The position numbers were made by a program, and so were the translations under genes. Below, piece by piece: positions 39,301-54,300 of a stretch of DNA of 64,000 nucleotides. The notes below the pieces were generated by a model. That model worked only from the letters and a program-made list of their open reading frames with translations. It did not search any database and was not told where the DNA came from. The DNA is from Paguma larvata (lineage: Eukaryota > Chordata > Mammalia > Carnivora > Viverridae): positions 42,985,587 to 43,049,586 of the forward strand of contig CM057833.1 in assembly GCA_030068075.1 (NCBI GenBank). Reading direction: 5' to 3'. Position 1 is the stretch's first letter, and each line of letters starts with the position of its first letter.

Positions 39301-42300
39301 TTCTAACTTTTCTACAAAAGTTGACATTTCTTGTGGCCCTTCGTTCATTACTCTTAGTGGTTAGTCATGTATTTAGAGGATTATAGAAACGAGGTTTCCA
39401 TGAGAAGTTGTCTTGTACAGTTGAACCTTGAACAACACAGGTTTGAACTGTGTGAGTCCACTCATACACGGATTCCTTTGATGAATACAGAAAACACTCT
39501 CAATGTGTATTCCTCACCATGTGAAATAACATTTCTTCTCCCTGGCTTATTTAACTGTAAGAATATAATATATAACACATACGACATGCCAAATACATGT
39601 CAGTCAACTGTGTGCAGCACAGGAAAGGATTCTGGTCAACAAGAGGCTATTGGTAGTGACGTTTCAGGGGAGTCAAAACTTCCATGTGGACTGTCAATAG
39701 TGCAGGTGGTGTTTCTCAACCTCGTTTTCAGGATCACTCCTTCAAGGAGGTTTTTCCAAACGTTTTTCCCAATCATCCCATCTCCTTTATTAGATACTAA
39801 AGAGTAAGACTGTGCTGGGTAGGGTTGAGATCTGGAGAAAACCACTATAGTACCTAAGATTTTTTTCACCCCTCAAGAGCCCATTTTTGTCCCTGTTGGA
39901 GTGCTCCTGGCCCTGTGGGGGAGGCACAGTCTACTGGTGTTAAATACCACCTCTGCGCTGAGGCTCTTGCATTTTAGCTCCAGTGCAGACGTCTTCCCCA
40001 GACTCCAGGCATCCGTCCGATTTCCTCTCTGACAGCTCCACTAGGAGATGTAATAAGCGTCTTAAGCTCACAAGCCCCCGAAACGAACTCTGGATCCTTC
40101 CCACTAGATCGTGTCATCTTCCTGTCCAGAACCCTCAGGGCGCGCCTTCCTCGCTCGCTCGGATAAAAAGGCATCGGCAGAGCTGCCTCAGTGAGGACCT
40201 GCCCTCTCTGGCGCCTCTGACTTCATCTCCCGCTCTTCCCCTCTCTGCGAAGTCCCAGCCGTGCTGGCCTCCCGGCTGCTCCTCGCCAGGGCCGCCAGGG
40301 CCAGGCCACCGCATGAGGTGTTCCTCGTGCCTAGGGCAAGAGTTAGCAGAGCACAGTCCGCGCTCTCTTTCTGGAAATAAGGAGGCATCGGAACACAGAC
40401 CCTCTCACCGTCGCGTGTAGTCAGAGCTGAGCAGCTGCGACAGAGGCCGGACGGCCCGCGAAGCCTGAAATACTTACTGTCCGGCCCTTTACAGAGGCCG
40501 TTCGCTGAGCTCTGACTCAGGAGTGCTCTCCCCTCAGCCGACCCTACGGTCCGCTCCCTCACTCAACTTCGGTCTCGGCTCAAGTGCGACCTTCTCAGGG
40601 AAGCTTTCCGTGAATAAGCTATTTTAAAAAGCAGCCCTGCCTTAGCCAGCCCCGGCCCAGCCTGCGCTCCCCCGCCATTCCCGGCTTGCTTTCGCGCTGT
40701 AGCCCTTCTTCTCGGCCATCCCTGTCTGCGGCTCGCCTCCCCGAACCTAGGACGTAAGCTCCAGGGCGGTAGGACTTAGCGTCTGTCTGTGGCGTTATGT
40801 CCGACAGTCCGCTGAGACAGAGCAGGCGCTCACTACGTTTTGGTGAACGGATCAATGACAAGCACCAAATGAACTAAATCCTTAGGAACCGAAGAGAAGG
40901 CGAAGGGACTCTAGGCCCAGAGAACTGTGTTGAGGGTCTGCCACCGAAGGCAGAGTGCGGCCTAATCAAAGTGCTTTCCTCTGTTTCCAGAACATCGACA
41001 CTGAGGTATATGAAGCTTTCTCTACTTACAGGTTTGGTGCCCCAATCAGATCGAGTTACTCAGCGACAGGAGCCACATCCTGTCTCCACTCTACTTCCAG
41101 TGTCTAAACTTTTATCCGATACCTAAATCCCTTCTAGACCCCCAGAAAAGTCCCAGAGCCTCTGCATATTTGGAGACTGCTTGTTCCTTTTTTGCACAGA
41201 TAAAAGTTCAACTGAAGCCTCTCTTCATGTAATTCTGACCAATACCTCCTTGACCCCAGTCAGACGGGATGTAGTACTTCTTGCGAACCTTCATTCCCTC
41301 ACTTGTGAAAAGGAGACGGCCGCTTGTTTGCTTTTAACACAAACGGTTCTGGTGAGTACTCAATCAGATAATGTGTGTGAAAAGCCTCTGTAAACTCAAA
41401 CGTCATGTAAGCAGGAACGAAGTGCTGTCGGGATGATCCAAACTGCTCTTAAAAGGTTATTCTGCAGAAATTCTTATCATAGGATCAAAACTCCACTGAA
41501 AGCACTTTTATGTTTCTCTTTTAGAAAGATGCTCCATGCTCTTTCCAGCAATATATTCTCATCCATCTTAATCCTCATAGCCGGAAAATAATTCACTAGG
41601 CTTAATCAAAAGGTTCAGAGGGAAGAAATGAGGATGAAGGGGCAGGGGGGGTCAGAGGGAACCAAAGCGCGGCACTGTGTTTCTCATGTGTGGACAGAAG
41701 ACAGAACTGACAGTCAAGAAATGAGTTTAAGTCCCGCAGTTAGCCGTGTGATTTTCAACCAGGCCGTCTTAACCCCGGCATTCCTGACAGTGTAGGCCGG
41801 ACAGTTCTTTGTTGAGGCGGGGGGCTGTCCTGTGCACTGTGAGCTGTTTAAGCAGCATCCCTGGCCTCTAGCCATGAGGTACGAGAAGCACCCCTCTAGT
41901 TCTGACACCCAAAAATGACTCCAGTCACTGCCAAATGTCTCCGGGGGTAAAATCACCCCGGGCTGAAACAGAAGACTTGGTATCTTCATTCTTCAGTTTC
42001 ACCTATAAAATGAAAATGCTCACCTATGGATCCGAGTTCCCTTCTGAAGCTCTAAAAATGCAAAAATTGTAAAAGTCAGAATAAAGATGATTGAAAGTGC
42101 AGTCATACTAAGGAGGAAAATATTATGTCATGGAAGAAGTTAGTATTTTTGTTTAGTTTTCCTTACCGCCTTAACAGATGATGATAAAACTTCCTTGAGT
42201 ATTTCTCAATTATAAAATCTTTAAAAAATGTAATAAGAGAATTGGGTTGTTTTAAAAAATGTCAGTATCAAAAGACTAAAAAGATATAAAGACTATTCTA

Positions 42301-45300
42301 GAATCTACATTAAAGGGACACACTCACTCAATGCAATGCATATCCTTTGGTTCAATCCTAGGTTATTTTTAAAATGTCTATAAGGGCTATTTTAAAAAAA
42401 TAAAAGCGGGGGAATCTAAATATGATTAAATGATGGAGAATATTAATATATTATTGTTAAACTCCTTGGCTGAGATAATGGTATTGTGCTTCTGGGGAAG
42501 AATGTCTTTGTCCTTAGGAAATTCACGCTGAAGTATTTACAAGTCAAGTGTCATGACGTTTACAACTTATTTTCAAAAGGTTCAGAAAAAAAAAGTGTGC
42601 GTGTGTGCGCACACACGTGTATATGTATGTGCCTTTAGAGAGAGAGAGAGAAAGCAAATGTGACAAAATGTTTGCACATGTTGACTCAAGGTGAAGGGTA
42701 CACAAGTGTTCATTGCACTATTGTTGCAACTTTTCCATAGGGTGGCAGTTGTTCACGACGAAAACTTGGGAAACACACATCCAGCATACAAGTCAGATTA
42801 CATCCACACTGGATGCGTAGCTGACCACAGAACGCGCACCTTTCCTATTAAGTATTCTCATCCAGTGCTCCCTCCTCTGGCAAACCTCCTGGGATGGCTG
42901 GAGGCTCTGCGGGGGGGCAAGCTATTCTGAAAAAGCAACCCAACAGATCCCGACCTGGTGCTGGCCATCCCTACCCACCATTCGAAACCACTGCAAGAGG
43001 CTGTAAACTCTTTAGAAGCAGGAACTGTGCTTTAGCAATCAGAGAACAGACTAGAACCAAAGGCATTCAATAAATGTTTGTTCAGTGTTCAACAAATGGT
43101 TCCCATACTACTGTTTCTTTCCTCCTCCTCCCCCTTCCCCTCTACACATCTTTTTTTTCAACATCGGGGTGAGAAAAGAGGGGTAAAAACTGAACATCTT
43201 AATAGCTTTACTTCAGAATAAACCCACTTAGACTAACAGCAACACCATTAATGATTATTACAGTGATGAACGAAACAAATAAAAGATTCTGAAACAAAAA
43301 CTAACAATAAAAATCAGTTTCCTGTTTTAATTCCATTGTGGCATGTTTTCTCTTTCTTCTCCAGAAATGACAATCTCTGCAAACAATCTTCTCCCTGCTG
43401 AAGGAGAGCTCAAGAAGCCATGCAACAAAGCCATAGAAAAACAGACTGGCAAAGCGTCCTACCTAAGGCTAAAAAAAAAAAAAAAAAAAAAAGGTGTGTT
43501 TCTTCTAGCAGGCATCACGTTTTGCCCTGTGTGCAACAGTTTTCTCTGCAAGCTACAGAAAAATTTATAAAGCACACAGAGTGGAACTGCATACCAAAGT
43601 TGAAATTTAATATGTTATTATGCACCAAAATGGTGCCCGTTTTAATGACGCTGGCAACAGTTCAAGAAAAGTTCCTTCCCGCAAACTGCAGAACAAACAA
43701 GGCAAACCCCACAGCGGAAATCTGCTCTAGGACTCCCGAACTGCGTACGTTGCCTTCGAGCTACGGAGTAGGTTCTTCTAGGCGAGGTTAGCTTCCAGAC
43801 GCTGTCTGATACTTGGGAACGAAGGAAAATGTGTTCCAGGGCAGTGAGGCAAGCTACCTGTTTTCCAGACCAGACTTTTTCCATTTAATTTAGCACCTTC
43901 TACGGCAAGTATCACCCTGAACTCTACGGCAAACGCAGAAGATCACATCCCGTCCTCAGAAGACTCACAATTCAGTCCGCATGACAAGCAAGTGAGTAAT
44001 TCCAACACGAAAGGTAAATGGCTGTTGGCAGGGGAAGGTAAGAGTCTCTATTCAAAGTCGAGGAGGCACTTTTAACTAGGAAAACCAGAAGCATGAAGGG
44101 GAGGAAAAGTAATGGAAGGTATCGAGCCCGACCGGAAAACCAGCAGCAGACCTGCTCAACTGTGCATGTGGTACGTCAGCGTCTGGGGCGCCTCAGGACT
44201 GGCTGGGCCGAAACAGGGAGGGCGAACATTCCTCTCTGGCAGCCGCCAGCCCGTATGAAATCTACTCCGCAGAGAAAGGATGAAGGGCAGAGATCACAGA
44301 AGCAGGGCTGCGGACTAACTGCCACAGGCCAACACGACAAGAGGAGGAGAAAGGGGTAAGGAGGACATGCCAGGGAGGAGAAAAAGCACGCGCACAGTCA
44401 TTAAAAACAAAAACAAAAAACGAAAACGAAAACACACCGAGCATATTTGAAGGCTGATTTTTTCAAGTTATTCTTTAATAGTTAATCCATACACACTGTT
44501 TTATTTCTGTATTCATTAAGATATTTAATCTAAGACACATATTATGTTTTTAACATATTGATATCTTTCCAAGGCATCATTCAAAATGTGAAATTTCAAA
44601 CCTACACGTGTATTCCACATTCCAGTTGATAATTCTTTCTTTAAAAAAATTTTTAATGTTTATTTTTGAGAGAGAGAGACAGAGTGTGAGTGGACGAGGG
44701 GCAGAGAGAGAGGGAGGCACAGAATCCGAAGGTTCCAGGCTCTGAGCTGTCAGCACAGAGCCCAACATGGGGCTCAAACCCACGAACCATGAGATCATGA
44801 CCTGAGCCGAAGTTGGGTGCTAAACCAACTGAGCTACCCAGGCGTCCCCATCCCAGTTGATATTTATAATAAAAACTGTATCTGATACGCAGAAAAAAAA
44901 TGTTAAGGAAGAGATACACATTTAAAAAAGACAAATTAAGAGGCATACTATTTCAAGAGATTTGCATACTGATTATTAAGCTTATTTTTAAGTACCCGGA
45001 TGCTCGTGTGCAACTACGGGGGGAGCAACGAGATCACTGATCCTGGTGAGCTACACACAGGGATGCTCCGCCGACAGACACACGCCTTCACAAGTGGCGG
45101 CACTTACTCAACCCCCTTACTTCAACCCTTACTACCTTTTACAAGCATCAATAACCACGGACGTTAAAAAACACTGAAAGAGAAAGCAAGATAAATACTT
45201 GGAGGGGGAAAAACGAATCAAATGTCAACTTTGCCCACTTAATGCAAACTCATCTCAAAGGAAACGGTGGTGATTAAAATACAGAGAGTTTACGAGGAAG

Positions 45301-48300
45301 GATATACTAAAGATGACCTACAGTCAAAGACCTCCTCATGTCAGAAAGACAGTGTGGTAAATACAAAACACACCTTGAGTCTAGCAGAAAGCTAGACTCC
45401 CTTCCTGACTTTGCTAATGACCCAGGGTCAAGGTCCTCCTCCCTAAATTGACAAGATTTAACACTCCAAGATCTCCACCGTCCCTTCCGGCTCTGAACAA
45501 ATCTTCCCTTTCAATCCTTAAATTTACAACTTTCGGGTTTTTTTCTGGGAAGAGGGAGAGGGGAAAACAAGAAACGGTCTCAGTTCTACAGATAATTTTC
45601 CGTTTTATGAAGTGTATCTTGCTAAGTGTTCTTGATACTCCTCTCCCATATTGTAATCACCATGAACCGGGTGGATGTCTGGTAATTCCGCGCCAAGCCT
45701 CATCTTTGATCCCCCCTGAACAAACGTCTGGAATTCCTCTACCACGGACATGTTTTATACTCCACCAGAAAAGCCTCGAAGTAATGAAGAGCAAACAGGA
45801 CCTGCTGGTTATTCTCTACAGATGTCAGGGTATCTATACACATAACACGAACCAATTGTTTTTATGGTACGAACCATGCGCGCGCGCACACACGCACCAG
45901 CCTGGCATAATTTCAACACTGACAGTACCAACTGCTCAATAGATAACTGACATTTTCTCAAAAAGAAATATGATGTGGAAATGATGAAACACAGGATGAT
46001 GTATGCAACTATAACTCCCTAAAATACTTCAAATGAAGCAGGTATGACGAAAAGTAAACCTTACAAAATGAAAATTACTGATATTTTTAAAGTATTTTAG
46101 GAAAGACAGTCCACTCCAACATAAAACTGACCACAAAAACCAAAATGCTAATATTAAACTAAGGATTTCTTACGTTACTAACCCCAGACAAGCTTTCACT
46201 CACAGAATTACAGCCCTCTCTACCATCCTAAGTCTTTCTAAAATCAACAACATTGCTCTAGCTTTACATCTGCCTTTTCTGTATTATCAACGAATGTAAG
46301 ATATGTTTAGCCTGAAATCAGACGTCTAAGTTTCTAGCGTAATTTCTAATTTCTGGTAAAAACACATACATTCATGATTTTAGGACAAAGAACATTTGAC
46401 GGAAATAATCAGCACCATTCTTAGAAGAGGTACTAGTTGAGAGAAACATCAACTACTAATATTAAGCATCTAGCAAGTAAACAAATACAAATTCTGTACA
46501 TCCCATGGTGCTACAGAAGTATCGCTTGAGAAAAATACCACTTGCTTTCCTGGCAATGGATACCACTATAAATCAGATTACATCGCAAAAAATCCTGAGG
46601 CACTATTTAAATGCTTCTGATAGGTGTGAGCTCTTTCGCATTCAACCCCCGATTCGTCAAGACCTCTAGTTTCTGAATTAGAACATCATAATTTATTCCA
46701 CTTAGAGCACAAGAAATCTACCAGACGTCCAACTATAACAGAGAGGACACTATGTGTGACTGGTTCACCACTGTACCCCCAACACTGAGCTCGGCGCCCG
46801 GCACACACCTCTGCCGGAGAGAGGGCTAGCTTGTTTACTGTTCTGTGGCTCCAACATTTTTCGTTGAAGGTCTGTTCTGATCGCTGGAATCTGAACTGTA
46901 TCATTATTTCATACATATCTGGAGTGTTTATTCTGAGAACTCTTTAATTATCTCCCATTTAATCAGAATACCAGAAACAGCCATCCCACCCTCTTAAAAT
47001 TGTGCAAAAAGACACGAGAGAGTACTGTACATTAAAGTATATATGAGCGGCAGAAAAAGCCGCGGGAGTGGAATGCTTCTTGGAAACAAGGGATGAGATT
47101 GGGTTTGGAGCCTACTAAGTGCCCAACAGTCATGAGCAAAACTGCTCTGGGTCACAGGAAACAGGTGACAAGGGAAGGCTGTGTGGGCCTGACTTGCAGG
47201 TCTACTCCATACTCTTGGCAAAGCAAAACACACAAAAACCCCTCTGCTCTAAAGACAGCTGGTTTCAAAACACAGTCACAGACCTTTGAGGGTCTTTAAA
47301 AGCTAGCAGGTAATCTAAAGGCCAATTAAAACACACTGGAGGCATCCAAAAGAATATCCGAAAACCAATTAACAAGGCAAAATGCTCTGAGATACTCGAG
47401 GGCAGGGGAGAGCATGCCAAAAAAAAAAAAAAAAAACCCACTAAAGAGAAACCTATTAAAGCTTAACCTCTGACTCAAATTTGAAAAGTCCTGCTGAATC
47501 ACATCTTCCAAGCCATGGTTTTCTTAAAACTAAAAATAATTGGAAACTATCTAATAAGTAGATAATCAAATATGAATTCTAGATTAGAAGAAAACCGTTC
47601 CCAGGAACAATTACTAGGAAGTAGTAGTCTTTGTTTTCTACATTTTAGTTACATAAAACACAAATTAAACAACGGCACAGTTTTCAAATGATTTTGGAAT
47701 CTAAGCAAAATTTTCCTAAGACTCACGAAATACTTTTTTTTTTAAAGCTATTTCTATTTTAATAAACACCATAGTTTATTAAAATAAACCATAGTTTTGT
47801 TGGTCTTTTTAAATAAATGTAATATACTTTTTTAAAACTCATTAAAAAAATTTATAAGTTTATTTTGAGAGAGAGGAGAGGGGGAGGGGCGGAGAGAGAG
47901 AATCCCAAGTGGGGCTCAATCTCATGAACCATGAGATCATGACCCAGCTAAAATGAAGATTTGGATGCTTAACTGACTGAGCCACCCAGGAGTCCCTAAA
48001 AAAATTTTTTAATTGAGAAAAACAGAATCAGTGTAACCCCATCACGCCAAAATAATAGTATTAATACTTTAGCACCAGCTTACTTTAAACATTAAGTGTA
48101 TGTATTTACATATGCTGTTTTCTGAGAGGCCTCATTGCTTTTAATTTCTCGAGTCAATGAATGAATGAAAAAAATTAACCCCAGGTCTAGTCCAAGACCT
48201 CTATTTTATAGATGAGAAAGTGGAGGCGCAGGGGGGCAAACTGACTTGCCCAATGACAGAGTTAGCAAGCAACAGAACCCTGAACAAAACGTACCATCTC

Positions 48301-51300
48301 CCAAGCCACAGGTTCAATATTCTTTCCAGTACCATGTGACTTTTTATTTCATTTAAAATTTTCTTTCCATCCACTCATTCAGTTGTCTCTCTATCTCATC
48401 AAATATTGTGAGCTGGGGTGCCAGAGACAGAGATAAAACGAGTCAGGTTCCTCAAGCCTAGTGGAAACACAGATACATATAAGGTGAACTTAACTTTTTT
48501 AATTAAAATACGATCCCCACTTTACTTTTACCTTAAAGAGAGACGGCACTGGAGCTAACAGGAACGACTCGTGTTAGCCAAGCAGATGGACACTGGAGAT
48601 TAGAGAGAGAGTGGGCCACGGGACGGCCCTGGGCTGCAAGGGAGCACCCAAAACTGCAAGTCGGGAGATAAGAACAGGTGGATAAGAACGGAGACCTTGA
48701 AAGAAAAGAAGTTTGCATCTGGATTCCACCTAGGGAAGATGAGGAAGCGCCACGCATTTTTGCGCAAGGTTATCCTGGGATTAAGATTTGCACTTTAGAG
48801 AGATCATTCTGGTGCCAGCGAAGGGCAGAGAGAAAAGGTCAGAAAGGAACATGAGCCGAGCCAGAGCAGGAACAGTGGGAGAGACAGAAGAGGCGGGAGA
48901 TATCTAGGTTAGAATTAACAGGCTATTCAATAAGAAAAGAAAGAGTCCCAGAATAAATTCAACGATTGCTAGATGACGTTGCCCTTTGCAGTGTGCACTA
49001 CCCTCATACGGTCTAGGATCTGTAATAGATCTTAAACCGTTACCAACATGCTTCACCATAGATTTCCGACTACGGGTTTCAGAAAGCAATTCGGTTTTCC
49101 GCCAAAATTGACAGTACAGAGGTGAGACGTGAAAAGAGGGGAGAAAAGAAAAAACCCTGCTGACCTGCTTATGAAAAGCCAGACTCTTAAAAGCACACAA
49201 GGCAGAAACTGAAAAGTTTTGGCGACAGAATGTCTAACCGATAAGTCTTTCAGAAAAAGGATTCTAATTTCAGAAATCATTTTGGGAAACCTATGATAAA
49301 GAATGCACTGGGGCGCCTGGGTGGCTCAGCTGGTTAAGCGACCGACTTGGGCTCAGGGCACGCGCTCAGGGTTTGTGAGTTCAAGCCCCACGTTGGGCTC
49401 TGTGCTGACAGCTCAGGGCCTGGAGCCTGCTTCGGATACTGTCTCCCCCCCCACTGCCCTCCCCCACTTGCACTCTCTCTCTCCCATAAATAAACAAACA
49501 TTAAAAATTTAGAAAAAAAAGCACCATGTTTTTTACTAATTTTTTCTTTAAATAAAACATTTCTAACACAAACACCTTAAACTCAAGTGAAAGCGTATCA
49601 AATGGTGTCAACTGAATTTCATAACACAAATAACTGGCTGCCATACCACAGAAAAGCAAACTGGGGGCTGCGACAAGGAGGCTCATCTCTAGAAGTGAGA
49701 AGACTGGGGCGGGCACCAAAGAGGTTATTTATCTGTTAATATTTATCTGTAAGAGGAAAGATCAAATCTTCGACGCAGTCCTAGGAAAAGATTCCACCGA
49801 CCTCTGCATCGTGGCTGAAGCATTTCAATTTCAACTTAATTGTGTCAGCTCTTCTCTTCAGAACAAACAAAAATAAACCGAACGTACAGTTACATGTTCA
49901 ATTAACCAGCTAATAACAGCTAAACAAGGAGATTCCACTTCCCTTACACACACACCCCACACACCCCACACCTCCCACACACACACACCACACACCCCAC
50001 ACACACCCTCCCCCCACCCCCCCGCCCCACAGACACGATGTAGGCCGCTAATGGTGGAAGCCAGGTTTCCCACTGTTGGACAGAAAAGTGAACTCATAAA
50101 CATACCATAAAAACAAAAAGGTTACAAAACAGTTTGCCAAAAACTCACCATAGAGATTATCCACAGTAAACAATAAATAATGTCTCCTACTGCTACCATA
50201 ATAATTAACAAATAATTTTCATAAATCAATTGTGATTACAAAACAGTTCCAACACGAAGCAATAAAAATTCCTATGATAATAATGAGAATGAGAATTACC
50301 AACTTAAAAAAGAAACTAAAACTCCCTAGGAGGGAGGTGAGAGAAAACACTTTTTCTTTTGAAAACGAAGCACCACTTTCTTAGCGGGGCCTTAGCAGGC
50401 CAGAGAAATGCCCGTTGAGTCTGAGCGTCCCGGGCACCCGAAGCTTACCTCCTCGTGTGCCCAGCTTTCTCCTCCTTGCTAAACTGTAACTCCACATTCC
50501 TGACCCCCCCCTTTTTTTTTAAGTTTATTTCTTTTGAGAGCAAGAGTGTGGGGGCAGGGGTGGGGAGAGAATACCACGCAGGCCCTGTGTCCAGCGCAGA
50601 GCCCGACTTGGGCTCAACCTCATGACCCCGGGATCACGACCTGAGCCGAAATCAAGAGTCAGACACTCAAATGACTGAGCCACCTGGGCACCCCTTCCTG
50701 ACCCTTCTTTTTTTTTTTTTTTAACGTTTATTTATTTAGAGATGAAAAGAGAGTACGCACGAGCTCGAGCATGCGCAAGCAGGGGAGGGACAGAGAGAAT
50801 GAGAGAATCCCAAGCAGGCTCTGCACTTAACCAACTGAGCCACCGAGATGCCCCACCAACCCTTCGTAAACAGCGCACTAGAACCCTTCCTTGAGTGCCA
50901 CGTCACGAAACCCGGCCATCCTCTGGGGTCGTGCAGCACACCGAGCTGTCTTACATGGCCCTGTGAGCCCTGGCCAGCCTGCCCTGGTGGGATCCACTTT
51001 TCGACATTTCCCGTCCCCTCCTTTGCCACTGAGCTGCTACCTGTCACTTCTCACTGCTGCCAAATACGGTTGTCTGCCTCTAAATGCCCATCACCTCCTG
51101 TTGGGACTGCTACCAAACCCCTTCTAATTTGCCAGGATGTGGAATAACAACACTGATTTCTAAAATAACATTTATTTCTAAAAATTTTTTCTAAAAAAAA
51201 GTTAAAACAATACACGAGTGAATCCCATGTAGTGAACGCACTAAATGTGTGGGGATGTTTTGAGATGGCTCAATTTTATGTATTTATGTGTTTACTTATT

Positions 51301-54300
51301 TCTCTCGGGTGTTCAAATGTGAAAATTTCCTGGAAAACCGAACTCCAGATACAACTAAGTATTAACTGACTAAACCTTTCTAAACACAGCAGTTCTTATT
51401 AGAAGTGAAAAATTTTCATCTTCATACTCTGATTCAAGTAAAATCAATGTTATTCGATACTTGGGCAGTAAGTACTGAAGTATGCAGTACACGGATGCCT
51501 GCTGTCTAAGTTGTATTCAAGTTGAAACCCTTGCTCCAAATTGTTAAAGCTAAAACATTTACTTTTCTAATATTGTGACGGGTTTCAAATTTTAAGCCAG
51601 CAGCATGACCATGCTGTATAAAACTGTCACTACCCACTATGATTTCACTAGAACTACACTCACCAACACACAAACGGTACTTCCTTCGAGCCAAATTACA
51701 CTCATCCTAACAGCATATGGTCAGGTAATTATACGGTGAGAAGCCAACTGTCAGATGAACTCGTAGGCCTAATTCCCAAAGGACATTCGTATACCAGATT
51801 ATAAAGAAATGCTTCTTTCAAAAATCAGGCTATGCTAATTAACCTTGCAGATTCCCTATTTTTATGTGATCACTTTCAACTGATATTCTGGAATTAGTTT
51901 ACTTCTTACTTTAAACCCTGTACATGGATTCTTCTCTCTTTTTTCTTTAATTTACCAAATCATAGTAAGCCATGATTTGTAAGGTCATGTATTCAAATCA
52001 CTAAGAATTAACGAAAATTTACTTATTTGATATAACCCCACACTCAAATGTAGTAGGATTATTCTATCTGAGGAATATAAATGTTAAAATAAATACCATA
52101 AGCACTGATGGTACTACAATTTCAATTCATTAGAAACTATCACATACTGTCAAAGGAAAAAAGAGAGGCAGAAATGAGGTAAGTTAAAGAACTACAAATT
52201 AATGTGATTTAGATATACTGAAATGGGACCAACTTTGGGGCTTTAATTAAAAAAAAAAAAAAACACAGATCTTGCAAATACTCTTCACAAAATACTTCCA
52301 GAAGTCCATAGGAAAAAAGGATCCCAACAAGAGTTCTCAATATTTGTCAGATCACAGTATTAAATGTCACTTCTGGGAATATTATCACAGAACTAGACAC
52401 CGAAGAAAGGTATTTGTAGCTGTTAACCAATATCTCCTGGCAAAAAAAAAAAAAAAAAAAAAATCCATTTTCAGTATTTTCTAAAATGTGAGACAATAAT
52501 GAAGGTACATTGCGCCACTGTTAAGTTGTGTAAAATGCCCACGAGAGCACCTGGTTGATTTCTCCCGATCCCCTGGGCCAGGTCAAGGGTCACACTGCTG
52601 AAAAGACAGATTCTCCAGCTCTGGGAAGGACAGACCAGTGGGCATGCCCTTAGCAGTGGCCGACCGGGTAAGAGACAGGAAAAGATTCTGAGTGGGGGTG
52701 ACAAACATCCGGATAAGTCATTTAAGGCAACTGTGACATTTCATGTTCCTAAATAATAGAACAAACTCCTATCTGCCTGGACAGGTTTTGAAGCAATGCC
52801 ATTCAGAATCAAAATCGGGCAGTTTCTCAAAGTCCCTTCCGGACACTGAGCCCATGAGTTACGTTTACCCAACAATACTAGGGGCGACCAAACCCAACGT
52901 GTGTGAAGCGATGCCTTTACTTAATTGGAGGATACAGCAAAGGCGGCTCTCTGAGCAGTTTTAGACGTTCTGCTACATATCTGGGTGGGGTTCCCCTCCC
53001 CCCCCCCCGTTAGATATCTGGGTGTTTTTTTAATCTGCATTCTTCTTGCTTCTTCTGAACCAGAAATTACCTGCTTTTATTTTCCAAAATTTAATTTTTA
53101 AACCAAATCCGAATTACAGCATGGGCCCAAATCACTAAATGGACTTCCCTAACTAACTACATGACCTTGGGAAGTCGCTTCTTGTAAAATGAGAGGCCTG
53201 CACCGAGAGCCACTAGAACGTAACCCTCACGTTTCCCTAGTCTGCTCCTGCCCCCGGGGACACCAAGGCACTGCATGTTTACTGTCCCCAAACTACAAAT
53301 ACAAATGTAGGCTTTCTTTAACATTTAATCTGTTTATCCCCAAACGTTCTGAAGAGGCGACTAAAACTACAATTTCCTACGTACCAAAAATAACTTTACA
53401 GAATTTAAAATAAGGCACTCATTTTTTAGGAAACAGAACAGGTAGGTTATACAAGGGCTGACCAACTTCACCCTGTCTGTTACGCTTCCCTGGTCTTCCT
53501 CCCCACGAACCCACTGTGACAGCCCGACCCTGCTTCGTCTGAAAGGAAGGTGCCCAGCGTGAGAAAGTGCACGGGCCAAGCAGTGAGACCTGAATTCTAG
53601 GTCCATTTCTTCCACGAACTGGTTCGGTGGGGACCAACCCCTGCCTCTTCGGGCCCTGCCAGGCTGTCTGTTTAAACAAAAGGGCTGAACAAATTCTTAA
53701 TTTCTGAAGTCTTCCGCTTTAAAGATCTATGATCCTTTCATTCCACCCCTTATTCTACTCCTAATGCCTTGGTTCAGGGCTTGCCACGTCATTCTTAGAC
53801 TAGCTCACCGGCCTCAACACTGTCCATGTCCCTCTTTATTTTTCCTTCTTATCCTGAAACGAACCCGATCCTAAAACCACGGGTAGAGCAGAGTAAAAAA
53901 GCAGTGTCTTTGAAGCCCTAAGAGCGCCAGGTTCAAATCCAGACTGCCAGGAGCTAATCGTCTCTCTCAAACAGTCGATGCTGTTAACGACCTCACGGAG
54001 GACTAAAACAACGTATAAAGCGCCTAACACGCCGCGCGACGCGCATTGATGCTGAACGACAATCGGCACCTCTCCCAGGATCAAAAGCCTCAGTTTCCCA
54101 CCATCTACAGCAAGGACGACCAACCGGCTAGCTAGCTGCACAGGCGGCAGGCAGAAGATGTGTAACACGAGGGGCAGGAATCGGGTTAGACGTTCTCACC
54201 GGGCTCCTGTGTGCCAGCAAAGTGTCCGCTGGTAGCCCGCCCGTATGCTTCCGGGTAAAGCGGCCTCGGCCACGAGCCCCTCCTGAACTCTCCAGATCAA

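Noticed and set aside
39367..39807. 146-codon plus frame
   Set aside because: Most of it lies in a Tigger-like transposon fragment and its translation is not transposase-like.
40188..40562. CpG-rich region with frames on both strands, considered as a second promoter or gene
   Set aside because: Matches the order of an L2 3' end, so the frames are probably incidental. The CpG excess is kept as a side note under the intron 7 patch.
43420..43492. Poly-A run as the tail of a processed pseudogene
   Set aside because: No recognisable coding or mRNA-like sequence precedes it and no target duplication was found.
45448..45942. 164-codon plus frame in intron 1
   Set aside because: Open by chance in moderately C-rich sequence; no motif, splice context or familiar protein.
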